Positions 10,985-24,247 of a stretch of DNA of 64,000 nt are shown in pieces. Within the stretch, counting starts at the first letter, position 1. Each line of letters starts with the position of its first letter. The position numbers were made by a program, and so were the translations under genes. The notes below the pieces were generated by a model that searched no databases, was not told where the DNA came from, and saw only the letters and a list, made by a program, of their open reading frames with translations. The DNA comes from Sordariomycetes sp. S80-01Y (Eukaryota > Ascomycota > Sordariomycetes), in the NCBI GenBank assembly GCA_037042185.1, contig JAXQJY010000033.1, positions 2,914,001 to 2,978,000 of the forward strand. Direction: 5' to 3'.

Positions 10985-13093
10985 ATGGTAGCGCTCGCCA
11001 CGACCAGGCCCCCGGCCGAGACGCCCGATACCTCGCAGCTTCCCGAGCTCAGCGACGCCGCCTATTTCAACCAAGTGCTGAGGCTCCCGATAGAAAAGTC
11101 AGAGACGCACGTGGAGGACGAGTTAATAGCCAGGGCGCGGCAGCTCGGCATCTCAACACACGATGCCTCGGACAAGCGGTATACCTCGAGCGCCGAGTCG
11201 GCTTCCACGGCACCGACATATCATGCGCGCACATTCTCGACGGGATCCAACGGCTCGGCGAGTACAGCGTTGACGGTGCATTCTTCCATCTTCGCGCCTG
11301 CGACTCCTGACGTGGCATCGGACGAGAAGCCGAAGCAGACGCAACGCCCACCAAGTCTCAACTTTCAGCAATATGATAAGTACTTGACGCAGATTGACAA
11401 GAACCTCGACCAGCCCAAGTTCAAAAAGACCGCCCAGTCCACCATCAACGAATCTTCCTCCAAATCCCTCTTCAGCGTCAGCACCAAGCGCAGTCTCGCC
11501 AGTGTCAAGTCGGTAGTCAAAAACAGGATACGATGGCGTCGGAAATCGATTCAGCCATATGTACCTGCAATGTACGCTTCGCTTTCCCCCATTCAAAGTT
11601 CAGATTGCTGACTACAATGTTCCAGGTCTTGTGTATGCTGCCGAGATGACTTCCAGCACACCACCAAGGCGCCAGCTCTTCATAGTCTTCCATGCGGGCA
11701 TACATACTGCGCTCATTGCCTTCGGGTAATGGTCAGCCAGGCGACGACTGACGAGGCCAAGATGCCACCTCGGTGCTGCACCCAGCCGATACCAGGCAAC
11801 ACAATCAAGGAAATCCTCACTCGCGTCAACCAACAAGCCTTCCTCAAGGCCGTCGCCCAGTTTAGCACACCCTGGGAAGCAAGGATATTCTGTCCAAGCG
11901 CTGAATGCGGCGAATTCATCCCTCTACGGAGCAAGGTCGACCCGAAGCATCCCTTCGACGTGACGTGCCGCAGGTGTCGGACACGCGTCTGTGTCATGTG
12001 CAAACGCAACGCCCATCCGGTGGGCAAGGATTGCCCAGAGGATTGGGAATTGCAACAGGTGTTGGAAATGGGAGAGAAATCCGGCTGGAGGCGGTGCTAC
12101 AAGTGTCGGAACCTGGTCGAGCTCGCTCAAGGGTGCTCGCACGTCACGTGCAGATGCAAAGCCCAGTTCTGCTACATATGCGGCGGTGTCTGGGACTCGA
12201 CTGTTGGATGTCCAAATGTGTGCAGCGGCGAGGAAGAACTGGAGCGGCGGCGGCTGGAAGAGGAGGAGCGATTGGCTGAGGCCGAAGCTGAGAAGGTGGC
12301 TCAGGCAGCTCTCAATGCGGCAGAAGCTGCTGAACAGTTGGAAGCTGAGGAACGATCCAGGGGCAATGGATCTTTCCAGGCGTTGCAACAGACACAGCAG
12401 GACGAGATGAAGCGATTCGTCGACTTCGAGTCCTCAACCAAACAGAGCATGTGCACTCGACAGCAGGAGCAAAAGGGCTCGCTCATCGAAAAGCACCTTG
12501 ATCAGGCAGAGAAGATGAAGGAGCGCCACACCAAAACCGCCGCTCACCTCGAAGACCGACAGGTTGCTGCTGAGATGGAACTTCGGTCTTCGCTGGACCA
12601 GAGCGAACGCAGTGTCAGGATACGACTAAAACACATGGAGGCGTATTGTGATGGCCTCGGCCGCAACCCCAGCTCGGACATGCCGCAGCGAGCAGTCACT
12701 GAACGTGACTTGCGGGAACTTGGCCAGCAGTATAACCTCCGCGACAGTCTGGAGCGTCTCCATCAGTCCAAGATCAACGTTATGCGCGATCGTCAGGCGA
12801 AGCGAATGGAAGAATTGCTGGAGAGACAAGAGCAAGAATTGGCAAAGCACAATGCGAAGAGGCAGGAAGAGCTCGAGGATCAGGCCGCGCAATTTGCGCA
12901 CGAGATGGACGCTGTCGTTGGGCTGTTCAACTCGCGCAGGAGTAGGCTCCAAAAACGATGGGAGCTGAGTATGGAGGTGCTCTGCAAGGAGCTGGAAGAA
13001 AAGGAGAGTGTCAAGTACGCAAAGCTCTCAACCCCGGAATGGCCGCAGGAGCAGAGCGAGGAGCAGACGCCGACAGAGCCGCAGAAGGCTTGA
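10985..13093 (+). CDS. RBR-type (RING-IBR-RING) E3 ubiquitin ligase with long coiled coil
   Basis: Exons 10985-11571 and 11626-13093; the 54-nt intron (GTACGC...CCAG) joins P-A-M to S-C-V-C-C. The product is 684 residues. The first 195 are Ser/Thr-rich and probably disordered. RING1 starts at 198 (C-V-C-C...CGHTYCAHC). The IBR follows from about 285 (FCPSAECGEF...CRRCRTRVCVMCKRNAHP). RING2 spans about 353-382 (CYKCRNLVELAQGCSHVTC...FCYICGGVW), with Cys366 in GCSHVTC as the likely acceptor of the ubiquitin thioester, as in HHARI and Parkin. Residues about 390-670 are Glu/Lys/Gln/Arg-rich heptad-like coiled coil. RBR ligases move ubiquitin from E2 to substrate through that cysteine. The target is unknown and I do not match it to a named fungal ligase. 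Confidence 0.88.
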
Positions 13094-13826
13094 GCCACGA
13101 CTTTTCCTTCATTCCTGGTGTTTCCTGTTTGTGGTTGGACATTTCTGTACACGGGACAAACGCATAGCGCATTCTTACGTGTTGCGAGCAACACTTTCTT
13201 CTGTTGATTTTTTATTTGCTGTCTACTATACCTGCACGGGTCGTCATTTGGGAGATACCTCTGGGACATTTCATTTTTAGTCTGGAAGCATGACGGGGGT
13301 CTACTTGGGAGGCCGGAGAACTTTTGGTAATCAAACCTAGGGATTGTATACTGTATCGCCTAATGAGATATTGAATCGTTCGGGGGTGTGAATCGGCGGT
13401 TCGCAAGGTTGGCTTGTACATGTATGTAGCTGGCTGTATTGGAGGGCTACGATAGAGGCAATGGAAGCAGTGTCATGATTTGATTCCGCCGGCATCGCTG
13501 TACGAAACGTCGTCAGGCACTCGGTCAGTATACTATGCGAACCAGGTTCGGCAGAGCGTGAGCTTTCCCAACGCAGAAACGGCTGCGTCAGTGCTACCGT
13601 CATAACGGACACGGGCGGTGGCGACATCCTAAACCCAACCTTGATCGCCGGATGTTGCAAGCGAGGTGCCTCACGACCACGTGTAACAGATGAGTTTTGT
13701 CTCAGGTCGAGCTGTCAATGAACCCCTGATGGCAACACCTGCATTCCTCGCCATGACCCAGAACTGACCCTGAAGCGAGTCATCAGACCAGATCAAGGTG
13801 AGGTTGGTCGAGGGCTTCCACTGGGA

Positions 13827-13850
13827 GGCGGCGTGGCGGCGTGGCAGCGT
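13827..13850. repeat. Three tandem 8-mers (GGCGGCGT)
   Basis: GGCGGCGT appears twice and GGCAGCGT once in direct succession, in the region between the RBR gene and RGD1. No known function. Confidence 0.6.
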
Positions 13851-14320
13851 GGCCTCGTCATAGCGCCTGGGCCACGCACCAGCATACGTAGACTGTAGAC
13901 AACGAGCCAGAGACCGAAGCCCGCGCCCTCAATCTGTACGCGTCTCTCCCAGCGCGTTGCCAGGCGGGAAGATTGTTGCCGACGTTTGCTTCCGGCTCGG
14001 ATATGCCCCTCGCCGGTGCCGGGCCCAGCATCACCGTCCTGTACTGGGCTGGGCAGCATTCGGTGCATGCCTGCATGTAGGTATCACCCAGCGAGGCCTT
14101 GGGTGCGATATGCAAACAGGCACAACTGCCGGCACGGGACAGCTCTATTGTTGGATGAAATGCGGAAAGGAAAGGGGCGAGGCTACCAGCTGACGTCCAT
14201 TTCATATCGACAGGGCTGCGCCAGGGGTCCAAGGTGGAAGGTAAAGGACAGAGGGAGGCTCTCGGTGTGAGCGGGTGGCACCCCGGGTTTTGGCTCAGGA
14301 CGCGGGCAGCCCAGGAACCA

Positions 14321-14341
14321 GTGCAGTGTGCAGTGTGCAGT
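14321..14341. repeat. Three tandem 7-mers (GTGCAGT)
   Basis: GTGCAGT is repeated three times without a break, followed by GACTGG, about 210 nt upstream of the RGD1 start. It shares the CAGTG word with the cluster upstream of the RBR gene. Confidence 0.65.
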
Positions 14342-14552
14342 GACTGGAACAGCTCGGCTTAGGTGCCATAGTTGCCCCCCCGTCCGTCAGCTGCGCCTCC
14401 TCGCCCAACATCACCACAATTTTCTTGCTCTTCCTCCTCCTGCTCACAATCATAGGGGCTCTGCGCACACCGTCTCTTCTGCTTTCATTCTTCTTTCCAG
14501 CATTGATACCCCCGAGTAACCACTAAATCCGCGCAGCGCACACGCATTGAGC

Positions 14553-16995
14553 ATGGCCGACGTGCGCCCCCCAGCCGACGACGGCCACCCGCGCGCCAGC
14601 CTCGACCGACCTGTCGCGACGCCGCCTCCCCCGGGCGCCGCACCTTCTGCCTCGGATGCCGCGAGCCTCAGTCATGATGGGAACGGCGATGCGCCGCCCC
14701 TCAGCGCAACGCGGAGTCCCGTCGGGAACCAGTCGCAGGTCTCTGCTGGGCCGGGCCCGGGGCCGGGTCCGGATGGGTTGAAGAACCAGGTTGACGGGGT
14801 CTTGAAGAGCGAGGTACGTGCCCTCTCCCTCTCTCTCACGGTGCTGGAATACAGGTGCTGACCAGTTAGATTGGCATTGCTACGTTATTGAACCGCCTCA
14901 AGCACAGCATAGCATCCGCGCGAGTAAGCAAGCCCTGCCTGACGGACCCCTATTGGCGTGCGGACACTGACCAGGCACCAGGAATTCGCCCTCTTCCTCA
15001 AGAAACGCGCCGATCTCGAAGATCACAATGCCCAAGGCCTCAAAAAGATCTGCCGCACGACCTCGGACTCGATGCGCCGCCCGGACCACCGCGTCGGCAC
15101 CTTCTCCCAGGCCTACGACGAGATGGTCTACATACACGAGCGCATGGCCGACAACAGCATCTCCTTCGCCGCCAGCCTGCACACCATGCACGACGACCTC
15201 ATCGACCTGGCCATGAACGTGGAGCGACACCGCAAGACGTGGAAGACCAACGGGCTGGCCGCCGAGCAGAAGGTCGTGGACCTGGAGAGCCAGATGAGGA
15301 AGAGCAAGACAAAGTACGACTCGCTTGCCGATGAGTACGAGAGGGCCAGGACGGGCGAGGGGCGGCAGACGGGGAAGGTGTTGAACGCCTTCAAGAACAA
15401 GAGCGCCGCGCAGCAGGAGGAAGACCTGCTGAAGAAGGTCAATACGGCCGATCAGACCTACAAGGGGCACGTCACCACCCTGCAAACGGAGAAATCACAT
15501 CTGGAGAACTCGGTGCGACCAGACGCCGTCAAGTCGATCCAGGACCTTATCAAGGAGATTGACTCTGGCCTGTCACTGCAGATGCAAAAATTCGGTAAGT
15601 TGCACAGACGAGCCCGCCACCCGGTAACCTGCAGGAATGTTTGCTGACGGATCAAAAGCCGCGTTCAACGAGAAGTTGCTGCTGAGCAATGGCTTGAGCA
15701 TCAGCCCCCTTAAGGGACCCGACGGACAGCAGACCACGCCTCGGAGTCTGCGGCATGCCGTCATGTCCATTGACAACGACAAGGACCTCGATGATTTCGT
15801 GGCCGGTCACTACTCCAAGATTCCTCCAAGCTCAGGCGAGGTCAAGTACGAGCGCAACCCTGTTCTAAACGCCCAGCAACCACATCTCAGCCAAGGACCG
15901 GCCCCGGGGTCACCGCAAGGCGCACCGCCCCCAGGTCCATCCTTCTCTGGCGGTGCCCCTGGAGGTCCCGGCTCGCCCATGAGGAGCAACACCGGCAGCT
16001 TTGGAGGACCAGTAAGCTCTCAAGGTCCGCCTCAGATGGGTCAGAACTTCTCGCCCACGGGTGCGAACCCCCCGGCGCCCTACGCCCAACACCAGCACAG
16101 CCGCAGCTTCAGCCAAGGGCAGCCGCTTCAGCAACAACAGCAGTTCATGTCCCCCACTGGCTCTCAGCCTCCCCAGAATCACGGCCCCGGTAACGGAAGT
16201 CCCCATGGCGCACCTCAACTGGGTGCTCTGTCCTTCCAATCCGGCCCCGGCGGGCCAGGACAACCTCCCCACCATCCTCAACAGCCCAACGCCCCTTTCC
16301 ATCCTTCACACGAACGGAGTGGCAGCGCAGCCGGCATCCCGCCCGGCGTCCGCAACTCCCCCCCTCCGCAAGCAACCCAAGCGCCCCTCAACCCCGTCTT
16401 CGGTGTACACCTCGGCCGCCTTTATGAACGCGACGGCCTGGCCGTACCCCTGGCGGTCTACCAGTGCATCCAGGCCGTCGACCTCTTCGGCCTGGGCGTC
16501 GAGGGCATCTACAGGCAGAGTGGCAGCATGGCCCACATCCAGAAGCTGAAGCACATGTTCGACACCGAGTCGCAGTCCAGCGCCCTCGACTTCCGCAACC
16601 CGGAGAACTTCTTCCACGACGTCAACAGTGTTACGGGCCTGTTGAAGCAGTTCTTCCGCGAGCTGCCGGACCCGCTGCTCACCAACGAGCACCACGACGC
16701 GCTCGTCGAGGCGGCCAAGAACGACGACGACATCATGCGCCGGGACTCCCTCCACGCCATCATCAACGCCCTCCCCGACCCCAACTACGCCACCCTCCGC
16801 GCCCTCTGCCTGCACCTCTACCGCGTCATCGAGTCTGCGCACGTCAACCGCATGAACTCGCACAACCTCGCCGTCATCTTCGGCCCCACCCTCATGGGCA
16901 CCGACCCGGGGAGGGCCATCCAGGACGCCGGGTGGCAGATCAAGATTGTCGACACCATCCTGCAGAACACGTACCAGATCTTCGACGAGGACTAG
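14553..16995 (+). CDS. RGD1: F-BAR and RhoGAP domain protein, Rgd1 orthologue
   Basis: Four exons: 14553-14813, 14870-14923, 14982-15594, 15659-16995; introns are 56-64 nt with GT/AG ends and CTGAC-type branch sites. The product is 754 residues. After a Pro/Ser-rich start, residues about 88-345 form the F-BAR domain (IGIATLLNRLKHS, EFALFLKKRADLEDHNAQGL, long coiled coil), which binds curved phosphoinositide membrane. Residues about 350-560 are Pro/Gly/Gln-rich. The C-terminus (about 565-754) is RhoGAP: FGVHLGRLYERD, then VEGIYRQSGS with the arginine finger Arg595, and LKQFFRELPDPLL. In yeast Rgd1 speeds GTP hydrolysis by Rho3 and Rho4 at sites of polar growth and the septum; the same role is inferred here. 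The start is the first ATG, in context GAGCATGG. Confidence 0.93.
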
Positions 16996-17896
16996 CTGGC
17001 CCGGTCTCATTGACGGAGACTGCCTGTGGCTAAGAGAACAAGAGGGCGGAAGCGGGGGAACCGGAGCACACATTTGATTTGCATGGCGTCCGTCATTTTG
17101 AGATGTTTTCATATGTCCATGTGTAAGACTAGCAGCAGCGCTTCTCCTCGTTGGGCAGTGCTTGGAAAACAGAAGGCCTGCTGCGGGAGCGGCCCTTCGT
17201 GCAGATTGCAGACAGGGAATGGATAATGGCTGGACAGTGCCCTGAGTGTGTATAACCGTATCATAGCGTCTGGGACTTCATTACATGATAATACACATGC
17301 CTTCCGATATATGTCTTTCTTCAATCCAACGTGCCTGCTTCGTCTATCAATACGCCAAGCCGTGGGGGTGCTTAATAGGGGTGGGTAACATTCTATCATT
17401 TCACGATGGGATCCGGCGCCGAGGTGGAATAAGTAAGTAATTCTCTCTTTCCTATCTACATTCCCCAGCCGTCATCTCTCGTTTCATGTTTGCTCGATAA
17501 TTCACCATGCGCTGCGCCTACACCCATCCGATCCAAACACAATGACACCAGAAACAACGCTATGCCATGCCATGCAGACCGAGTCAGGACGCCCTCCGTA
17601 TTTCTGCTGCGTGTAATGTGAGAAGGAGAAGGAAAAAGGACAGAAGTTCCCATCGGGATATGGCCTTCCGGACATCTGTCGTAATGAACAAAATAAAGTT
17701 TGAAACAGTGTTGAAGGAAAACAGGACTTGCGCCTCTCCGGGCAGCCAGCTTGTTGTAGTTGTTGGTGGCCGACACTTGTGATAGTGCAGTCAGGGATGT
17801 TATGTCGTGTGATGCCTGTACCGAGGTAGAACTGGTACGGCGTTTCGTGGTCGGGGTCTTTATAGGGCATCCTTATTTCCCAAAGGCTAGATCTCG
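16996..17896. other. Convergent 3' region between RGD1 and MED12
   Basis: About 900 nt between the stop codons of two convergent genes. Relatively AT-rich with possible polyadenylation-type A-rich words. No coding or RNA feature recognised. Confidence 0.5.
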
Positions 17897-20800
17897 TCAC
17901 TGGATCTTGATCGCCTCAAACAGGCTGAGACTTAGACTCGTGTCGTTCTCCCCCACGATTGGCGTGCTCTCACTCAACATCTCCCAGCGCCTCATGACAA
18001 ACGGCGTCAGCTTTTCTTGCATTGGCGGACCAAGACCGTACATGGCCCCCATCAGCTTCGTACTGCCCGTCTGCAATATAGCACCCTTTTCCCGGTGAGC
18101 TAGGACAAGGTTGTCTGCCGCCGTAGGCGGGGGTGTGCTCAGTATGTAATACAGCCTTGGGTCGGACGAGAGGGAGGTAGAAGGTGTTGAGCCAGGAAGA
18201 AGGAGTATCTTTCTGGCTACTTGTGTGCGGAGATCGTCGGGGAGTGAGTCGACAAGGTGAAGGGTCACGGTGAAGACGTGACCTGCCAGGGAGTTTGTGC
18301 TCGGATGCGTGAGGTGAAGAAGGAGGCTGCACAGGGCGATTATCATGCGAGCCCTGGCTTCGTGGTTGGTCATCAGTGGTTTGGCTGATGCTGCACTCTG
18401 AGGAGGATTCATTGACGTTTCGCCCGGAGCCGCGTGAAGTGTGATCAAACGCAGCAAGGCCGGGAGCCAGTGGTCGAGGACAGCTGGCATCGCCTCGCAA
18501 ACCTCCGGGTCCTTGCTCGCCACCACATCGACCAGATCAACAAGCTTGTCCACCAAGTTGTGGTTTAACGATGTGTTGGACGCGGGCTGGCCAGTTGAGA
18601 TAGCCTCGATGACTCCTAGGAGGTTCTCGGCTAGAACGATTTGATCTTTGGAAGTGGCAACACTTATGCGGTTGGACTTGAGCGATGGCAAGCAAGCGAT
18701 GAACCTGCCGTGAGCCAGTTCCTTGAGATGCTGTGAAATGTCACTGCTGAGACACGGCAGCATACTAGTCCATGCGATATTCCGAGCCTCCATCGCACGA
18801 TCCATGGCATTGGCAAAAAGACCGAAGCGGGAGGGCGCTGGTTCCTCGTTCGTAGCAGGATTCGCTTCGCTCCTTGAGAGGTCGAATTCCAGCTTGAGCT
18901 GGCAGAACGGCAGTGTGAGCTCAGTTGCGAGGCTGAGGATCTGATCGAACGAGATCTCTGAGCCGTCTTCATGATCCGGAACCAGCAATTTGGCTGTTAT
19001 CCTGGAGACCGGCTCAACGGCTTCCTGGGGCAGGTCCTTGATGTTTAGAATCTCGCTCGCAGCAGATGAGTCAATGACTACAAGCAGTCTTAAAGTCTCG
19101 AGCACGTTGTCACCGAATGCTGGGTCGTCCAGGGGCAGGCGGACTCCGGCATTCAGAGCGTGCACGACTGAGTGCTCAACCACCGCATGGCGAATCAGAG
19201 TTAGCAATGCTGCTGCGTTGTCTAACTTGGCTGTCTCCTGGTGAACTCTGAAGCAATATGCCTCCTCGGCAGTCAAGATGGTTGATTTTGGCAATTTGCA
19301 TAAGAGCAGCTGGAGCAGCTCTTGCAAGTAAGTCGCCGAGGATCCTGTATCAGGGGTCGAGGTCGCTGGGAGCTTCGTCATTGGTTGCGTCGCATTGGCT
19401 GTATGAAGCAGGGTCGGCACGGTAAGACATCCGGCAGTGACCAAAAGGGGCAACAAGTCCGCCATCCTCGACCGCGAGTCCAGAGTCCGAACATGGCTGA
19501 TCCAGTCTCCCATGAGCTTGTCGAAGTGATGCGTGTCGAACACTCGCATCTTGGTGAGGAGAAACGCAAACACCCTGAGCGAGTCGTCACCCTTCGCCCA
19601 TCCCGCCTCGAGGCGAGGCAGAATTGTCCGAAATAGCCTGTTCATCGTGGGATGATCGATGCGGTTGCCGCTCGCCAAAAGCTTGTCAATCTCCTCGGAA
19701 AGCTCGCCATCGCCATTGGAGGTCTGTGCCACCATGTTGTCTGAGACGGGAGAGCATGCATCGATGGCATTGCTACGGTCACTTTGCAGCAGCTCCTGTC
19801 GCAGTTGATTGGCGATGTCCTTGCGGTTGGGCATGCGCTGCGCAAGGTGGGAGATGGCAGCGAGTAAAGACCGAGGAACGTTACTTTGCTGGCCTATTTG
19901 CCGCAACCGCTCGACAAGAACGCCGAACGACTCCTCAGCCGAGCCAAGGGCGAGGAATATCGGAAGATTGACGTTGATCGTTTCGGCGCAGGCAGCAAGC
20001 ACATCTGCATCACAAGCCTTTAAACATGACTTGATAACATCCGATAGGACCCTGAAATCCTGCGTTGCCTCTAGAATCGTCCGTACAGAGGTGAAAATCG
20101 ATGCTGCCGCTGGATGGGTGCTGCCACTGAAGCCTTGCTGGACCATCACTGCGCGCAAGTGAGCACTGACAGCGCACTTGAGAGCCTTGCTGCTGTTGCG
20201 GATGCGGTTGACGAGCTTGCGCAGTGGTATCGGCTTCCTCTGGGAAAGTTCTATACTTGCTGGGTTGTGGTCAGCAAGGCTCAGCCCAAGCGAATGCCGC
20301 ACGCATGCTATTGCGTTGTTGAAGTCGTCCTCCTCGTCGGATACTGAGTAATCCCCTGCTCGCCGTAAGAGGTTCGCCCTTTCGGTCCTAAGCTTTGTGC
20401 CCAGAACCTCGAGAGGCAACTCAATAAGCAGACGAGTTGCGCACAGACCGCCTTCGGCATCAATTTCAGAGGGCTCTTGGATACCTCCCCTCGATATTAG
20501 CCACCTGAGGTATTGCGGCACCGAAAATAGGCATTCTCTAGTGAGTTCAGCAACCAGGTGGTAGAGGAGCTGCTTGCGGGCACGGTCGTCTTTGGCCACC
20601 TTGTCGAGCACGTCGAGTATTGGAGTTGTCGCATCAAAAGTAAACGTGACAGCGCAAGCTTTGAAGTGTTGGAGTAACCTGGTCGCCGTGTACACCTTGG
20701 CCAGACCCGGCCGATGAGCTGACGTCGCCCACTGGATCAGCGTCTCCACCAGAGCCAGCTTGTTATCGCTTGCCGCCCAGCAATTCGTTGGAAGGTTCGG

Positions 20801-22532
20801 GTCGGGTGCATTCGAAAGCGTAGAGTCCAATAGGCGCGTGAGACGCTGCCGGCCTGCCAACGGGTAGGAGTTGCCCGATGCTGCTAGCCTCATGTTGCTG
20901 TTGTTTATCTTTTGATAAGACTTCTGTGCGACCTCGTCGTCCGCCGGAATGATAACTCTGAGCGTATCTCGAAATGTTACCCATGTACTGGGATAGATGA
21001 AGCTTTCCGGGTTGCTCTTGACGAGGCCGGTCAGGAGTGTTGATAATGAGTTTACCAGGGGTAATAATATGTCGCGGTCGGGGTCGTTGTGAAGCTTGTG
21101 AACATGCTGGAGCAAGGCGGACACGAGCCGCCGACCATATTTGCGAGATCGCAGCAACTCCCTCCAGTAAATCCTGGCGATCAGCATCCACATGGGCAGT
21201 CGCGCCTGTGGACTGCCCTCGAAACTTGACATAATCCAGTCGAGGTAATGCTCGCGATCGAGCAGATGCTCCGAGTACAGGTTTGTTGCCAACCGGATTC
21301 TACTGCTGTCAGTGTACACCCTTCATCGTGAAACGTTGGACAACTTACGCATATGTGACTTTGGACTTCCAGTCAGTCTCGTTGGGTGCCGTTACCACAG
21401 CGTCGACAAACTGTTCCACGAACACTGTCCAATCCTTACACCACTTGACCTCGCCGCCCATGACAATGGCGCCGTTAACACCCTTTCTCTTGAATGCCCT
21501 GATTTCGTTGGCACCTACGCACTTCGCTAGCCACAAGGCTCTCTCGACAGGCACATTCTTGTTCAAGCACTGATCGAGAAGCGCCCTCCCCCGAATACCA
21601 TGCGGAATCGTCCGGCTGAGTCTTCGAAGTGAGGTTGCTGGGTTTGCTAGATCCTTGAGCCAGACTTCCCTCTTGGTGTCGGTGAGGGTGACCCTCGGTG
21701 GTGGTTTGAACGTCGAAGGCGCTGAGACCTGACCTCTTGTCCTCCGTTGATTCAATACCCCCATGAAAATCGTCGATAAGGCGTGCAGGCCCTGCTTTTG
21801 CTTCAGCGCCGGGGCGATAGCCATCCGTGCTGGCGATGACTCCGCCGACGTATACTTCTCCCACGTTCCCTTCGCCGCGGATTCGCTCGACCACTCGTCT
21901 TCCAAATGTTTGCCCGTCCACGGAAAGAAGTCGGCCCTGCCCGAAAACAGCCCTTTCCCAAAGAAATCACCCGGTATCGAGTCGATTCGATTCGTTGTGG
22001 CTAGCCTCGGCGCGTCAGTCGGAACCTGGATCGTGTATGGCTTCGGTCGCCCATCCTTCTTGGCTGGTGTTGGCACTGGAGCAGTTTCCTTCGGTGCGGC
22101 AGGTCTCGTCAGGAATCGTTTCCGTTTCGGCATCGGGTAGGGAGGGTTATCATTGTCCTGGTGCGAAAATCTCGATAGTGCTGGACTATTCGCGCCGTCC
22201 AAACCATCGCCTGTTAGCAACGCCTGGCTGGACACCAAGCTTTGCGGTGACTCAACGGCCTGGCTCCCCAGATCCTGATCATTCGAAAGCTGTAACCGTA
22301 ACCTCGAACCACCCCGCTTAGGAGTATTGATACCGTGGCGACTCTGCGCCCCGTCACCGCCCACCTCTGACAGATCGCCGAACGAGTCCTTGCGTGCCGG
22401 CGACGCTGAGAGATGCTGCTGCGGGAGCGTCCGCTGCTGAGAGGCCAGTCGCTGCTGCGTGGACAGCGACGAGCTGCTCAGCGTGCGCTGGGGCTGCCGC
22501 GGCGGGACGCCCATCGGGGTCCTCGAGGTCAT
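17897..22532 (-). CDS. MED12: Mediator complex subunit 12 (Srb8)
   Basis: Two exons, 22532-21349 and 21299-17897; the 49-nt intron (GTAAGT...GTAG) joins K-V-T-Y-A to I-R-L-A-T-N. The product is about 1528 residues, typical for fungal Srb8. The first 270 residues are Gln/Ser/Pro-rich. The Med12 domain (about 275-340) is clear: FKPPPRVTLTDTKREVWLKD, then LSRTIPHGIRGRALLDQCLN and VPVERALWLAKCVGANEIR. A long helical region follows (ATNLYSEHLLDREHYLDWI and beyond). MED12 belongs to the detachable CDK8 kinase module with cyclin C and MED13 and activates the kinase; the module represses or modulates RNA polymerase II transcription in the nucleus. Start at the ATG complement 22530-22532. Confidence 0.93.
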
Positions 22533-24247
22533 GTTGGGGGCAGGGGTTGAGGCGCCATCCCGTTGCTATATGTGTGTCGGAGCGATTTGAGAGGAGAATG
22601 AAGTCGCCGGCGCGACGTTGAAGGACGGAACGGAACGAAGAGTGTGTCTATGGAGGTGATCGAGCGTTCGAGGACACGGTGTGTTGGTGGTCGCGCAAGT
22701 GCGAAGGATGGGGCGTCAGCTGAGGCTTGGATGATGGATTTCGCGAGCAGCCCGAAAGGCCGCGGAGTTGTACAGCCGGAGGAGTGAGGATGATTAATGA
22801 GTAGCGAAAAGCAGAGTCGAAGTTAGGCAAAACGTGGTGAAGCAGTCGATAGACTGTCAACAAGGGAGTTGAGGCTGGTTGGCTGGCGAGAGGCGAGACA
22901 GAGGGAAGGTGCGACCTTGATCCTATCCAGAGTCGGGAAGGAACCAACCAACACAGCCAACCAGCAGCAGATCTACGGTTGCACGGCGGTCGCGGCGGAA
23001 GGAGCAACAAGCGACATGGGCCAAGGGACGGGGTCTTCCTGCCGCTAGAGCCACGCTTCGCCCCACCTCCCTTGGGGGGATTCAACCCCCGACAATCGCC
23101 CCGGGCCTCAGTCTTGCATTGCAGCGCAGCCTGTTATCGCGGGCTCCGTCCCATCCCTTGAGTTCCCTCGTCATTCACCGCCACGGATAAAGTCATATCG
23201 ACAAATCACCGCACCTCCCCAAGCCGCCTTTGTTTCTTGGTCATTAATTTTCCAGATTGTCAGTGATCCATCCGCCAAGAGCGCCCCCCCCCTCTCTAGT
23301 TGATGGAGAGCTGAGTCTCATCTCACGTCGCCACGGATCCTCGTTTCCGATCCGAGTGTCGGGCCCAAGTCCGTCTCTCCGGCCTCACTGTCATGATTGC
23401 GAGACTTGGCCCTCGAGTCAGGAGTCGCAGCTTGGACCCCGCTGGCAGGCACTCAACCGATATTATGCATCTAGCCGGTCAAGGTCGGTGCGTGGAGGGA
23501 ACTTCAATCGGATGGATAGTAGTAATAGCCGTTGTTGTGTCGCTACGAATACGTACGGAGCTGAAATCCCATGGGTTGCCAGACATGCATGCCGTCGTTC
23601 CATTTTCGATGTCCTTCAGCGAAACGCGGCGGTGCGCTTCGGCTACCCGACGCTTTGCATCCGAGATGCGAGGGCGCTCCTCGTGTGAGGTTATCAGTCA
23701 TGGCCTCGACAAATAGCCTCATCGTGGACGCCTCGTCGGGATGTTCCCGGACAGTTCCTCCATCCGCAACGCACGGCGACTCCGGATAACGACATTGTTT
23801 GTCATTAGCCCAGCCCTCTCCGACGTGCCAACTCACCCCTCACGCTGATTACGTGCCCACTGGCCCACGATGACTGCCCGACGTATTGACCACTAAGGTA
23901 ATCCCCTTCACACATCTTTTGAAACGCAGCATTTCGAACGACCAAAGTTTGAACCAAAGGTTGACGCTCTGCCAAACCCACGCTACGCTGCATGCCAAGG
24001 GATGTGCCACGACATGCACCACCTGTTGGGCATCTCTGAACAAGACTACGTGCTCACATGTTGCCTTTGCTCGTCTCTGTCCTGAGACATCTTGATCACG
24101 CAACGTACTATGAACGCCTTTCCATGCTCGGCATTTGACCTCTTGATTGCTAGAACTGAGTCTCGTGTACGCTGCTACGCCCCATTATTACAATTTCCAG
24201 TGTCTACAGCTACAGATTTCTGTCGATTGGCGTTGAGGGGGCAGAGC
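22533..24247. other. Intergenic, MED12 promoter to CREG-like 3' end
   Basis: About 1.7 kb without a recognisable gene. The part next to MED12 is purine-rich on the plus strand, so pyrimidine-rich on the MED12 sense strand, as expected for its leader. Short frames of 60-145 codons show no family motif. No RNA gene or repeat of note. Confidence 0.5.

Larger units (their letters stand above)
13094..14552. other. Intergenic, RBR 3' end to RGD1 promoter
   Basis: No credible gene. Contains two small tandem repeats (8-mer at 13827, 7-mer at 14321) and, directly before RGD1, a strongly pyrimidine-rich stretch (about 14390-14520) typical of fungal core promoters and leaders. Confidence 0.5.

Noticed and set aside
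16306-17112. 268-codon Val/Glu/Asp-rich frame, minus strand
   Set aside because: Shadow of the RGD1 RhoGAP exon; composition is the complement of its Asp/Asn/His codons.
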